From Leptospiraceae bacterium (GTDB lineage Bacteria; Spirochaetota; Leptospiria; Leptospirales; Leptospiraceae): a stretch of DNA of 24,763 nucleotides. The position numbers and the translations under genes were made by a program. The stretch is taken from contig JACKPB010000018.1 of NCBI GenBank assembly GCA_024233875.1, positions 1 to 24,763 on the forward strand. The letters are read 5' to 3'. The notes under the pieces are model-generated. The model was not told the DNA's origin, made no database searches, and saw only the letters and a list, made by a program, of their open reading frames with translations. Positions 16,015 through 23,387 of the stretch are shown piece by piece. How positions within the stretch are numbered: position 1 is the stretch's first letter; the number at the start of each line of letters is the position of its first letter.

Positions 16015-16776
16015 ATGGCACTGACAACTAAATCAGACCAAAAGACCCGAGAAAAAGCAGTTCAATATTTCAAATCCGGAAAGAGAAAGAGAGAAATTTC
16101 TGAAAAACTGGATATAGACATAGCTACTGTTTATCGATGGGAGAAAAAGTTCCTCGAAGACAAACACTGGTTAGAAAAAGGACCCGGGGCAGGTCGTCAT
16201 ACAAAATTAGATCTGACTACAATGTTTCAATTGGTAGAGAATCTAAAATCCAATCCTGTTGAGTTTGGTTTTGAAAACAATCTATGGACTAATAGTCGGA
16301 TTCAAACTCACCTGAGAAAGAAGTACAAATTGGATGTAAGTCTGGATCTTTTATTGCGTTTTTTGAATCGGATTCAAATGAAATTTGAAAGACCCAAAAA
16401 ATCAAAAGCTCTTTCTGAAAATTTAAAGAATCAAAGATTCCTGGATATTCTGGAAGAACACAAACCTATCGTTTTTATTGAATATGAATCCAAGTTGGAT
16501 TTTAGTTCTTTGTATGACAAAAAATCATCAATAAAAATGCCTAACGAATTGAGAAATGTTTATGCCAAAGTAGTTATGAGTCCGGGAGGACATCTTTACT
16601 TTAGGTTTTACGATAAAACAATCACCCTTCAAAATACATTAGATTTTTATTCCGAGCTAATGGAGTTTCACATCAATCGAAAGATACTTATGATTCCAAT
16701 GGATTTCAAAATTCTTAGCAACCCAAAATTCAAATCATTTAAATCTCAATTTCCAAAATTTCTAGTTTTGGATTGA
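16015..16776 (+). CDS. IS630-type transposase-derived protein lacking the catalytic triad
   Basis: The 253-residue protein starts with a resolvase-like HTH (KSGKRKREISEKLDIDIATV, about 20-39, then YRWEKKF). It continues with a winged-helix region (WTNSRIQTHLRKKYKLDVSL, 91-110) as in IS630/Tc1 transposases. The C-terminal half still aligns with a DDE domain, but FVDE is replaced by FIEYES (154-159), and the second Asp-Asn-His motif (LVLDN...H) by LMIPMDFKI (225-233). It is uninterrupted and has no terminal repeats nearby. It could be a domesticated DNA-binding protein or a recent fossil. It starts 11 bp after the lipoprotein gene with no evident ribosome-binding site and stops 2 bp from convergent msrA. 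Confidence 0.75.
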   Translation: MALTTKSDQKTREKAVQYFKSGKRKREISEKLDIDIATVYRWEKKFLEDKHWLEKGPGAGRHTKLDLTTMFQLVENLKSNPVEFGFENNLWTNSRIQTHLRKKYKLDVSLDLLLRFLNRIQMKFERPKKSKALSENLKNQRFLDILEEHKPIVFIEYESKLDFSSLYDKKSSIKMPNELRNVYAKVVMSPGGHLYFRFYDKTITLQNTLDFYSELMEFHINRKILMIPMDFKILSNPKFKSFKSQFPKFLVLD

Positions 16777-16778
16777 AT

Positions 16779-17315
16779 TCATTCCTCTGATTTTTTTTCT
16801 TTCTTGGATGTAAGAAATTTTTCTATTTTTGGACGTATCACAAAAAAGCAGTAAGAATTTCCCGGATTTCTTTTGAAATAATTCTGATGATGGGATTCTG
16901 CCGGATAAAACTTTTCGAACTCAACCAATTCTGTCACAAGGCTATGTCGGTGACTCTCCCGGACTTCAGCCATTATTGATTCTGCTCTATCCTTCTGATT
17001 CGTATTGTGATACAAGATTATCGATCTGTATTGAGTGCCTTCATCGGCTCCCTGCTTGTTTAGGGTTGTAGGATCATGAATTTCAAAAAATATCCTCAGG
17101 ATTTCATCAAAGGAGATGATTTCAGAATCAAATTCTAAATGAACTACTTCTGCATGACCTGTCAAACCCGAACAAACTTCTTTGTAGGATGGATTCTCTA
17201 CATCTCCCCCGCTGTATCCGGATTGGATTGTTTTGACACCATTTACCAGTTGATAGATGGCTTCCAGGCACCAAAAACAACCTCCGCCGAGAGTAGCTGA
17301 TTCAATTGTGCTCAT
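16779..17315 (-). CDS. msrA: Peptide methionine sulfoxide reductase MsrA
   Basis: This 178-residue enzyme reduces methionine-S-sulfoxide in proteins and free amino acid, usually recycled by thioredoxin. The catalytic motif GGGCFWCLEAIY places the reactive Cys at residue 13, with C16 beside it. The conserved GYSGG, YKEVCSGLTGHAEVV, EIHDPTTLNKQGAD and GTQYRS segments are all present. C156 in SYC near the C-terminus is a candidate resolving cysteine. The length is normal for MsrA without a fused MsrB domain. A GGAAGGGAAGA stretch lies just before ATG 17315. It diverges from the WbuC-type cupin gene, with 193 bp between the two start codons, and converges with the transposase-like gene. Confidence 0.97.
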   Translation of the reverse strand: MSTIESATLGGGCFWCLEAIYQLVNGVKTIQSGYSGGDVENPSYKEVCSGLTGHAEVVHLEFDSEIISFDEILRIFFEIHDPTTLNKQGADEGTQYRSIILYHNTNQKDRAESIMAEVRESHRHSLVTELVEFEKFYPAESHHQNYFKRNPGNSYCFFVIRPKIEKFLTSKKEKKSEE

Positions 17316-17454
17316 AAAATTCTTCCCTTCCTCATTTCTATCGAATGATAGACCCGACTTTCTCTAGTTCAGGAGGATTTTCAAATAGAAAAATCCCGAT
17401 CCGATAAGAATTTATTTCAGATTTTTAACTGAGATCAAAATATGACTCTAAGTT

Positions 17455-17483
17455 TTGACGTTTGCAGTTACAATCAAAAGAAT
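17455..17483 (+). promoter_or_regulatory. Candidate promoter for the WbuC-type cupin gene
   Basis: TTGACG (17455-17460) and AAGAAT (17478-17483) are separated by 17 bases and would start RNA near 17490, giving a short leader before ATG 17509. The -35 box is strong and the -10 box is weak. The TTG is not taken as a start codon. Confidence 0.3.
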
Positions 17484-17508
17484 TCTTAAAAATAAGGATG
17501 AGAAAGAT

Positions 17509-17994
17509 ATGGAAAAAGTTTCATTAATATCAAGGGATTTGATCGATGGGGTCATTCAGAAAGCAGACGAGAGCCCGCGCAAAAGGATGAATCATAATTT
17601 CCATCAATTGGAAGAGACCTATCAGAGATTCTTGAACGTCCTCTGCAAAGGAACATATGTTCGTCCTCACCGACACTTGGATCCCCCTAAGGCAGAGACA
17701 TTTTTAGTTCTGGAAGGGGAATTGGTTTTTATAGAATTTGATGACTTCGGAAACATTCTAAACAAATACCGATTGAAGTCAGGTGGGCCCAATTTTGGGA
17801 TAGACATCCAGCCTGGAGTCTGGCACTCACTTGTTTGTGTATCTGAGAAAGCAGTGTGCTTTGAAGGGAAGCATGGACCTTACAATCCTGCCAATGATAA
17901 AGACTTTGCATCTTGGGCACCGGACGAAAAATCTCCCGAGAAAGAAGAAGTACTCAGGAGATGGTCAGAGGCTATTTCAGATCCTGAAACTTAG
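17509..17994 (+). CDS. WbuC family cupin metalloprotein
   Basis: From ATG 17509 (AGGA and GAGAAAG just upstream) the protein has 161 residues. A TTG at 17455 would add 18 residues that are unlike the family. The cupin metal-binding residues are visible in VRPHRHLDPPKAETFLVLEG (H54, H56, E63) and in QPGVWHSLV (H106). The ending KHGPYNPANDKDFASWAP is typical of WbuC-type proteins. Other members occur in O-antigen or sugar clusters and their reaction is not established. No such cluster lies here, so the substrate is unknown. It diverges from msrA, and its TAG overlaps by 2 bases the stop of the convergent CZB gene. Confidence 0.88.
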   Translation: MEKVSLISRDLIDGVIQKADESPRKRMNHNFHQLEETYQRFLNVLCKGTYVRPHRHLDPPKAETFLVLEGELVFIEFDDFGNILNKYRLKSGGPNFGIDIQPGVWHSLVCVSEKAVCFEGKHGPYNPANDKDFASWAPDEKSPEKEEVLRRWSEAISDPET

Positions 17995-18344
17995 AGTGCG
18001 GCATCTCTTTTGAGGTTTAGAATCTTTTTCACAACTTCATTGGATGCATTAGAATATTCGGAATTATTTTCTAGGGCAGCTTCTGCCTGAGTGTATTTTT
18101 TATCATTGATCAATCCGGCTACTTTCCCGGCTACCAGATGAAAGCTTTTGTGAGCTTCCAGGCATGATGAATAGGAAGGTAGGCTGGAAAAATTGTTTTT
18201 TGCTTCACCGTACAACCATTTTCCCAGCTCACAGCAATTGTCTTTTAGTATTGTGAGTGCATCTAATTGCTCTTTATTTTGAATTGCTTTTCTAAACTTT
18301 ACTTTCCAATCTGCGTGAGTTTGTACTGCGTTGTTTAAGTCCAT
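17991..18344 (-). CDS. Stand-alone CZB (chemoreceptor zinc-binding) domain protein
   Basis: The 117-residue protein is a lone CZB domain, a four-helix bundle that binds zinc through three His and one Cys. The ligands are visible as H10 (TH in AVQTHADWK), C38 (CELGKWLYGE), H65 and H69 (AHKSFH). In other bacteria CZB senses zinc or hypochlorous acid through this redox-active Cys and is usually attached to a chemoreceptor or diguanylate cyclase. Here no such domain is fused. AAGGA precedes ATG 18344 at about 8 bases. Aligned without gaps, it is identical to the protein at 18734-19087 at 54 of 117 positions. The two share length and orientation. Confidence 0.88.
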   Translation of the reverse strand: MDLNNAVQTHADWKVKFRKAIQNKEQLDALTILKDNCCELGKWLYGEAKNNFSSLPSYSSCLEAHKSFHLVAGKVAGLINDKKYTQAEAALENNSEYSNASNEVVKKILNLKRDAAL

Positions 18345-18733
18345 TTCATGTCCTTCGATTATTCATTTTTTGTACAGGGTTCTATTTTCTAATATTTTAT
18401 TTTTGTATTTCTCTTTAAAAGATCAACCGTTTCTTCAATAATATATCAACTTCTATGATAGAAAGTTAATGGTTTTGTTCTAAAATTTTTTGATTTTGGT
18501 TGGGAAGAATCAGTTCTAACAAAATGAATCTCTGATCTAAGTTTGCTTCAAAAGGATTCTAACTAGTTGAATTATTACAATATATACATAATGAATTCAA
18601 TGAATAGCAGAGAGAATAGTACTAAAAATGAACGGAAATTATGGTTAAATATCCTACTAGTTGATCTCAATACTGTAAGAGAAAAAGAATTAGAAAAATC
18701 TTAGATGAATAGTTTCTTTAAACATCTCTGTAT
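18345..18733. other. AT-rich gap between the two CZB genes
   Basis: It holds a possible 37-codon plus-strand ORF at 18591-18704 and otherwise AT-rich sequence. No strong hairpin or RNA gene was seen. The gap probably contains the promoter of the minus-strand gene at 18344. Confidence 0.5.
18591..18704 (+). CDS. Possible micro-ORF resembling the start of a response regulator
   Basis: ATG 18591 opens 37 codons ending in TAG 18702-18704. The part LNILLVDLNTVREKELEK looks like the beta1-alpha1 region of a receiver domain (ILLVDD-N-x-V-x-x), with one acidic residue missing. No Shine-Dalgarno sequence precedes it and nothing downstream continues the fold, so it may be chance or a gene remnant. Confidence 0.2.
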   Translation: MNSMNSRENSTKNERKLWLNILLVDLNTVREKELEKS

Positions 18734-19087
18734 TTATTGCATGGTTTCTCTTTTAAAATCAATAATTTTTTTTAGTAAATCCTGAGATGCTCTTGAAAAT
18801 TCTGAATCGATATTCAAAGACTTCTCTGCCTCGGTGTAGTTTCTTGCGTTGATCAATTGAATCACCTTATCAGCGATTTCATGGAATTCTTTATGACTTT
18901 TGCAGCAATCGATATAGGAATCTAAGTTTGAGTATTTTTCTTTACCTTCAGATTCCATCCAGATTCCAAATTCACAAGTTTCAATTCTAAGAGTAGTATC
19001 TTGGTCGATTTTCTCTCTATTTTGAATGGATTTCCTGAATTTATTTTTCCAACTCGAATGATAGTGAACAGCCTTATCAAGATTCAT
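18734..19087 (-). CDS. Second stand-alone CZB domain protein
   Basis: This 117-residue paralogue of the protein at 17991-18344 keeps the zinc ligands H10, C38 (TCEFGIW), H65 and H69 (SHKEFH). Zinc binding is therefore expected and redox sensing through C38 is possible. It has extra cysteines at 61 and 62, where the paralogue has a single Cys at 61. No clear Shine-Dalgarno sequence precedes ATG 19087. The two genes are separated by 389 bp and probably arose by tandem duplication. How a soluble CZB unit passes a signal without a fused output domain is unknown. Binding to a separate chemoreceptor or cyclase is one possibility. Confidence 0.86.
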   Translation of the reverse strand: MNLDKAVHYHSSWKNKFRKSIQNREKIDQDTTLRIETCEFGIWMESEGKEKYSNLDSYIDCCKSHKEFHEIADKVIQLINARNYTEAEKSLNIDSEFSRASQDLLKKIIDFKRETMQ

Positions 19088-19174
19088 AAATATTTATAAG
19101 CTTCAAAATTTTATAAAAAACTTTAGTTCAAATAGACGTTTATGATCCAATAATTGCAAGTATTTTTATCAAAG

Positions 19175-19344
19175 ACTCACCTTACGCAATTTTTTATTCT
19201 TCTGAACATTTTAATTCTTTTCTACATAATCCTATCTTACTAATAGATCAATAGAAATATGGATATGGGGAAGATGAGTCCCCAATTTGCCGAAAAGCTA
19301 TCTTTCAATATCCTCAATTTTTACACGAAGTGCGTAAGGTGAGT
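19175..19344 (+). mobile_element. MITE-like repeat, best-preserved copy C (170 bp)
   Basis: ACTCACCTTACGCAA (19175-19189) and TGCGTAAGGTGAGT (19331-19344) are terminal inverted repeats matching over 14 bases. The interior carries TTTTTATTCTTCTGAACATT, CTAATAGATCAATA and a GGGGA-loop-TCCCC hairpin (19267-19283), all shared with copies A and B. It has no transposase and no clear target-site duplication. Confidence 0.8.
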
Positions 19345-19387
19345 GAATGATCTAAAGTTACAAAACAATTTTAGCCCTTTTAAGAGG

Positions 19388-19831
19388 TTAGAAAATCCAT
19401 CCAAAGTATCCCCCAATAAAAAACCAGCCTTTCCATCCTGATCCTAAAGAAATACAGGTTCCACAGCTGAAACTTTTCGGAGCAAAAATTTAGAGATAGC
19501 CTGTCCGGCTGGAGGGCACAAAAGAATATTCTTATTCACTAAAATCTTAACTTAATCTTTTTGAGTCTCCAACCAAAGTATCCCCCAATAAAAAACCATC
19601 CTTTCCATCCTGATCCTACAGAAATACAGGTTCCACAGCTGAAACTTCTCGGAGCAAAAATTTAGAGATAGCCTGCCCGGCTAGAGGGCACAGGAATATT
19701 CTTATTCACTAAAATCTTAACTCAATCTTTTTGAGCCTCCATCCAAAGAATCCCCCAATAAAAAACCAGCCTTTCCATCCTGATCCTAAAGAAATACAGG
19801 TTCCACAGCTGAAACTTCTCGGAGCAAAAAT
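19388..19831 (-). other. Three tandem micro-ORFs within the repeat units
   Basis: On the minus strand each repeat unit holds one frame bounded by stops: 19709-19831 and 19539-19661 (40 codons each) and 19388-19489 (33 codons). All share SFSCGTCIS, GSGWKGWFFIGG and FGW, then RLKKI or IF. There is no ATG, GTG or TTG at the front in frame, only ATT right after a stop. They may be Cys/Trp/Gly-rich peptides with an unusual start, remnants of one gene, or an accident of a noncoding repeat. Confidence 0.35.
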
Positions 19832-19867
19832 TTAGAGATAGCCTGCCCGGCTGGAGGGCACAGGAAT
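19401..19867. repeat. Tandem repeat, unit about 171 bp, 2.7 copies
   Basis: Units start at 19401, 19573 and 19743 (periods 172 and 170). The third stops after about 125 bp near 19867. The shared block runs from CCAAAGTATCCCCCAATAAA through TTTAGAGATAGCCTG to GGCTGGAGGGCAC, and units differ at only a few positions. This is a VNTR-type locus and may vary in copy number among strains. Confidence 0.92.
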
Positions 19868-19978
19868 TTACTATGTGACAGAAATTTTAAAACAACCTAC
19901 AAGTTATATATCGACTACTTAAGATCCGTTTCCGACTCTCGTTTTTTGCCCGAAAGTTTCAAGCGAAAGGAACCTTGT

Positions 19979-20102
19979 ATGACGATTGATCATCAGGATG
20001 GAAAGTTGAACACAAGAAGACCCCGCGTCAGCGGAAAAAAGAAAATCCTTCGATAAGAAGAAAGAGCTCTATGCAATGGGCAAATCAAAAACCTCAGGAT
20101 GA
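19979..20102 (+). pseudogene. Frameshifted copy of the small gene at the window start
   Basis: ATG 19979, with AAAGGA seven bases upstream, opens MTIDHQDGKLNTRRPRVSG, like the tail at 2-115. The intact copy has 13 bases between GCGG and TCCTT, while this one has 11. The frame therefore shifts and stops early at 20054-20056. Restoring the frame gives SFDKKKELYAMGKS ending at 20102, parallel to SFDQKKTLQALEKS. It could also be a real 25-residue peptide. Confidence 0.5.
19993..20034 (+). repeat. Direct repeat, copy 2 (42 bp)
   Basis: It matches 7-48 at 41 of 42 positions in the same orientation, about 20 kb away. It lies inside the frameshifted small gene. Confidence 0.85.
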
Positions 20103-20110
20103 AATAAATA

Positions 20111-20152
20111 AACTTCATGACTCTATCTTAAAAAAGATAGAGTCATGAAGTT
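20111..20152 (-). terminator. Perfect 19-bp stem terminator hairpin
   Basis: Bases 20111-20129 and 20134-20152 are exact reverse complements with an AAAA loop. Read on the minus strand it follows the stop of the large lipoprotein gene by 5 bases and is followed by TATTTATTT, as expected of an intrinsic terminator. It may also stop plus-strand RNA from the small gene copy. Confidence 0.85.
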
Positions 20153-20157
20153 TAGAT

Positions 20158-23100
20158 TTATCTACAATTACTCTCGAGCATATTTTTCGCATCAGTCAAA
20201 CTATCACCTTTTAGTTCGACCTGAGAGTAGATATAAGGGTTGAAACTTGCATCTGAAGTCGGTGGTTTCAAGCTATTGAACTTGATAGCATTGTCGGTTT
20301 TGGCATTGATCTTACACTTAGTAAGGGAGTTCGTGTAATTCAATGCTGGAAATTCCACTTCTGCCGGAAGAGGTATTTTGTTCAAAATGCTATTGACCAT
20401 AGGAATCACAAGAGTCTTCACTAGCGGATTCAATACATTGTAAATCCCCTGAGGGTCCAGACCGTAAGGGTTGTAAGTATTTCCTTCCAGAACTTCCATG
20501 GAGTACTTAAGATTCTCCGTGAAAATTTTAAAATTCAAAGCATTGAGATTGTCTGCTTCGGGAGTGTTGGGATTGTCAAAAACTTCAAATCCAAAGTATC
20601 CATTAGCATTCATACTTACCCGTATTGTAGCCAGAGTGTACTTAGTTCCGTTGGGCGCACCCCTGCTGGAAACACATTTTTCACTGTTATCAGTTCTTTT
20701 TCCCTGAACAGTCAATTGTAAGTCCATGAAACTTAGATTGATATTTGGATTTGCCTTGGATACCGGATCGTAATTGGAACTATCCAGCATCCTGGCGACG
20801 GGATGATGGATGGGATCCATTTTAAAAATGACTTCGTCCAGACCACAGATCGCCGGCAGGAGTGAGTTGCCATTGACTCCGACAAGGGTGTTTCTTCCGG
20901 GGGCAATGATGGACATGATGGCTGAAACCTGAAGGATGGAATCTGTCAGTTTCAGTAAGGGGTCATCACCGGCATAACTGTTTACAGAATTGATGAATGT
21001 CTTATCAATATTTAAGTCCACCGCACGATTTTTCCACATGTGATACGCTGCCTGAGTGATCGCATCCGAATGAAGTGCCAGAAGGAATCCGGGGCGCGAA
21101 GAACTCTCCAGAAAAGGAGCACTATTGGCGGGGTGGACAAGAGGAGAGTTGGGATCTTTGAAGTAGACAAAGCAACCATCTCCACCACAAATTCCTGAAT
21201 TGGCATGTTGTCTAGGATTGGCGTCAGGTACTTTGGAGGTAACAGCCAGATGAATCGAACTGACTATCCCTTTGTTCGAACCCTCCGATCGTAGTACGGC
21301 ATCTGAAGAGAGCTGAACCTTAGCATTGAGTCCGTATCCTCCGAGAGGTGCGGGCAAATACGAAGGAAGACTGAGATCTACTCCGGGGTCTTTGAGAGTT
21401 CCTACTATTGAATTCAATACGTTGGGTGCAACTTTTTGAAGGATGTCCTTCACCATCGCCTGAGTTATATTGGCTTTGACGGTAGGTACCATTTCATTGG
21501 CAATTTTACTTACCAGTGAAGGAAGGATAGCATTGAGAATATCCGCTATCCAACTGTTTGAGCCCTTCATTACCATATTCGCAACATAGAGATTGTCAGT
21601 ACAATTGGATCGGGAATAGTCATAATTCCCATTCATATAGCTTCCATTCGACCAACAATTTCCATCTTTAGGATTGGTCCATCCTTTGATGTAGAGATTT
21701 TGGGTAATATCATCATAAGGAGTATGAGGAGTTTTTACAGAAAGATTCATTACACCATTGGAATCTACCGAAAGGGTATTTCTCGCCCGAGCCAATCTCA
21801 GATCATCATTTCTCGGTGATACATTTAGGGTTGCTGTAGTAGAAAAATACATTTTTTTACCGGCCGGGATGGCTATTGTTAGGCTATCATTGAAATTTGC
21901 TACAACTCCTAGCCCTACCACAACAGTTCTACTCAGTAAATCAATACCCAATTCATCATTTTGATTGATACCTAAGCTGGCGCTGACAGAATCTTTTCCA
22001 TTTGTTTTAGGAGCAAGTTCAACACTAGTCACATAGACATCCATAGAGACATTGGCTGTGTCTATGGTAAAACCAAATAATGGATCTTTCAAAACTGCTT
22101 CGGCAGTAAATTTATTATTGCAATAACCATCTCCATTGGGATTTCCCGAATCTCCATAACTTCTAATATAGGAAATGGATACAGGATTTCCGTTGCTATC
22201 ATCCAATCCTCTGAAATCATAACACTGAGGAGTTCTGGGAGTGGTACTTTTCTCTCCGGTAGCAAAATCATTGAAGGTCTTATTGTTCACTTTGAATTTG
22301 TTTTGGGTAAATACTTCGATGAGTCTACCGAGCATTTTCATCATCTGGGTTTGATCGAGGACACCGGAGGCAACATTAGTTATGAGACCATTTGGATTCT
22401 GATTGATCTTACCGTAATTGAAACTGAAGAATCTACGGAAGGTTTTTCCATCATTTGTTTTGATTTCGTAGTAATAATTGTTTCCACCTTCTGTGATAGC
22501 CATATCAATGTTTTGAAGTTGTGAATCCGTATTCAGGTCAATAGGAGTGCCCAGACCGGAACAATTGCCCGAACAGATAGTCTTGGCTGTGGGTCGGGGA
22601 TTTCCGTTGTTGTCAGTGTTGCCAATGCGATTGAACGTGATACTGTAGATCTCATCATAGGCTCCTAATGGACTGGAGAATTCTGCGTTTAAGGTGAGGT
22701 TGCCTCCACCTGAACTAAATGTGAGGTCTTTCTCGGAGAGAGCGGGGAAGGCATTCCCATCCTGGGTGATGGAAAAAGAAATGAGGTAGTCATGAGAAGA
22801 CTTGAATTCCGAATTGAATTCTTTTAGAGATCGATTGTCTGTGGTTTTGGCTGTGCTCGCAATATTTATGAAATACGTCTCTCTGGACTTGAGTTCTTTG
22901 TAAGGATCAAATATCAGCACTCTCGGACTATTCCAGATGAACTCACCTCCGGGACTGGGACCAGGGAGGCTTCCTGATACATTGGATGTGATACTGAATG
23001 AGGACTCAACCGAGGAAGGATCCATAGGATGAGAGAAGACTATTTTCAAGCTTTTGTAGCGATCCACATTCGTTGTACTACAAACATCCAGATAAGCTTC

Positions 23101-23376
23101 CGGACCTTCTGATCCGAACGATGAGGGAGCCTCCACGGATCCACGAACACATGCGGAACCCGAATCAGTGACAGAATATAGCTGGGGCACATTGTCCTGC
23201 GAAGATACGGAAGTGGAAGAACCGGATTGAATTGGATCGTAGTAACCATCGTTAGTACTTCCTCCCATTAGGGCAAGGGGAATGATGGACATACCGGAAG
23301 AGGTCTTAGACTTACCGCAATGGGAAGAAAAGACCATTAGAAATGTGAGGATTGTAAAAAGTTGAAAAGTTTTCAT
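20158..23376 (-). CDS. Very large lipoprotein with Ig-like domain and possible lipid-binding fold
   Basis: I place the start at ATG 23376 (AGGAG 8 bases upstream), giving 1072 residues. The longer frame would put 16 polar residues before the signal. The signal ends in the lipobox FSSHC (Cys20). Residues about 94-200 resemble a bacterial Ig-like (SbsA type) domain with IVFSHPMDPSSVESSF and then VLIFDPYKELKS. The middle is beta-rich. From about 600 there are long amphipathic helices (PSLVSKIANEMVPTVKANIT), then LLALHSDAITQAAYHMWKN (765-783) and near the end NPLVKTLVIPMVNSILNKIP, reminiscent of BPI/TULIP lipid-binding proteins. The last similarity is inference. It begins 11 bp after the upstream gene and ends at a strong terminator. 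Confidence 0.82.
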   Translation of the reverse strand: MKTFQLFTILTFLMVFSSHCGKSKTSSGMSIIPLALMGGSTNDGYYDPIQSGSSTSVSSQDNVPQLYSVTDSGSACVRGSVEAPSSFGSEGPEAYLDVCSTTNVDRYKSLKIVFSHPMDPSSVESSFSITSNVSGSLPGPSPGGEFIWNSPRVLIFDPYKELKSRETYFINIASTAKTTDNRSLKEFNSEFKSSHDYLISFSITQDGNAFPALSEKDLTFSSGGGNLTLNAEFSSPLGAYDEIYSITFNRIGNTDNNGNPRPTAKTICSGNCSGLGTPIDLNTDSQLQNIDMAITEGGNNYYYEIKTNDGKTFRRFFSFNYGKINQNPNGLITNVASGVLDQTQMMKMLGRLIEVFTQNKFKVNNKTFNDFATGEKSTTPRTPQCYDFRGLDDSNGNPVSISYIRSYGDSGNPNGDGYCNNKFTAEAVLKDPLFGFTIDTANVSMDVYVTSVELAPKTNGKDSVSASLGINQNDELGIDLLSRTVVVGLGVVANFNDSLTIAIPAGKKMYFSTTATLNVSPRNDDLRLARARNTLSVDSNGVMNLSVKTPHTPYDDITQNLYIKGWTNPKDGNCWSNGSYMNGNYDYSRSNCTDNLYVANMVMKGSNSWIADILNAILPSLVSKIANEMVPTVKANITQAMVKDILQKVAPNVLNSIVGTLKDPGVDLSLPSYLPAPLGGYGLNAKVQLSSDAVLRSEGSNKGIVSSIHLAVTSKVPDANPRQHANSGICGGDGCFVYFKDPNSPLVHPANSAPFLESSSRPGFLLALHSDAITQAAYHMWKNRAVDLNIDKTFINSVNSYAGDDPLLKLTDSILQVSAIMSIIAPGRNTLVGVNGNSLLPAICGLDEVIFKMDPIHHPVARMLDSSNYDPVSKANPNINLSFMDLQLTVQGKRTDNSEKCVSSRGAPNGTKYTLATIRVSMNANGYFGFEVFDNPNTPEADNLNALNFKIFTENLKYSMEVLEGNTYNPYGLDPQGIYNVLNPLVKTLVIPMVNSILNKIPLPAEVEFPALNYTNSLTKCKINAKTDNAIKFNSLKPPTSDASFNPYIYSQVELKGDSLTDAKNMLESNCR

Positions 23377-23387
23377 TTCGCATTCTC

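Larger units (their letters stand above)
19088..20157. other. Repeat-rich region without a confirmed gene (about 1.07 kb)
   Basis: In order it contains MITE copy C (19175-19344), a 171-bp tandem repeat of 2.7 units (19401-19867) carrying three minus-strand micro-ORFs, a frameshifted small gene (19979-20102) and a long terminator hairpin (20111-20152). No conventional gene longer than 60 codons was supported. Confidence 0.75.

Noticed and set aside
19401..19867. CRISPR array
   Set aside because: The repeats are about 171 bp and adjacent, with no short repeat-spacer pattern and no cas genes.
19401..19867. Tandem riboswitch (glycine-, cobalamin- or c-di-GMP-type)
   Set aside because: I compared the unit with remembered consensus cores and found none, and no gene follows closely on the plus strand.
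19388..20034. Shared string ATCAGGATGGAAAG in the tandem repeats (minus strand) and in the small-gene repeat (plus strand)
   Set aside because: It is 14 bases in opposite orientation and in different reading contexts. Chance similarity is the simplest reading.
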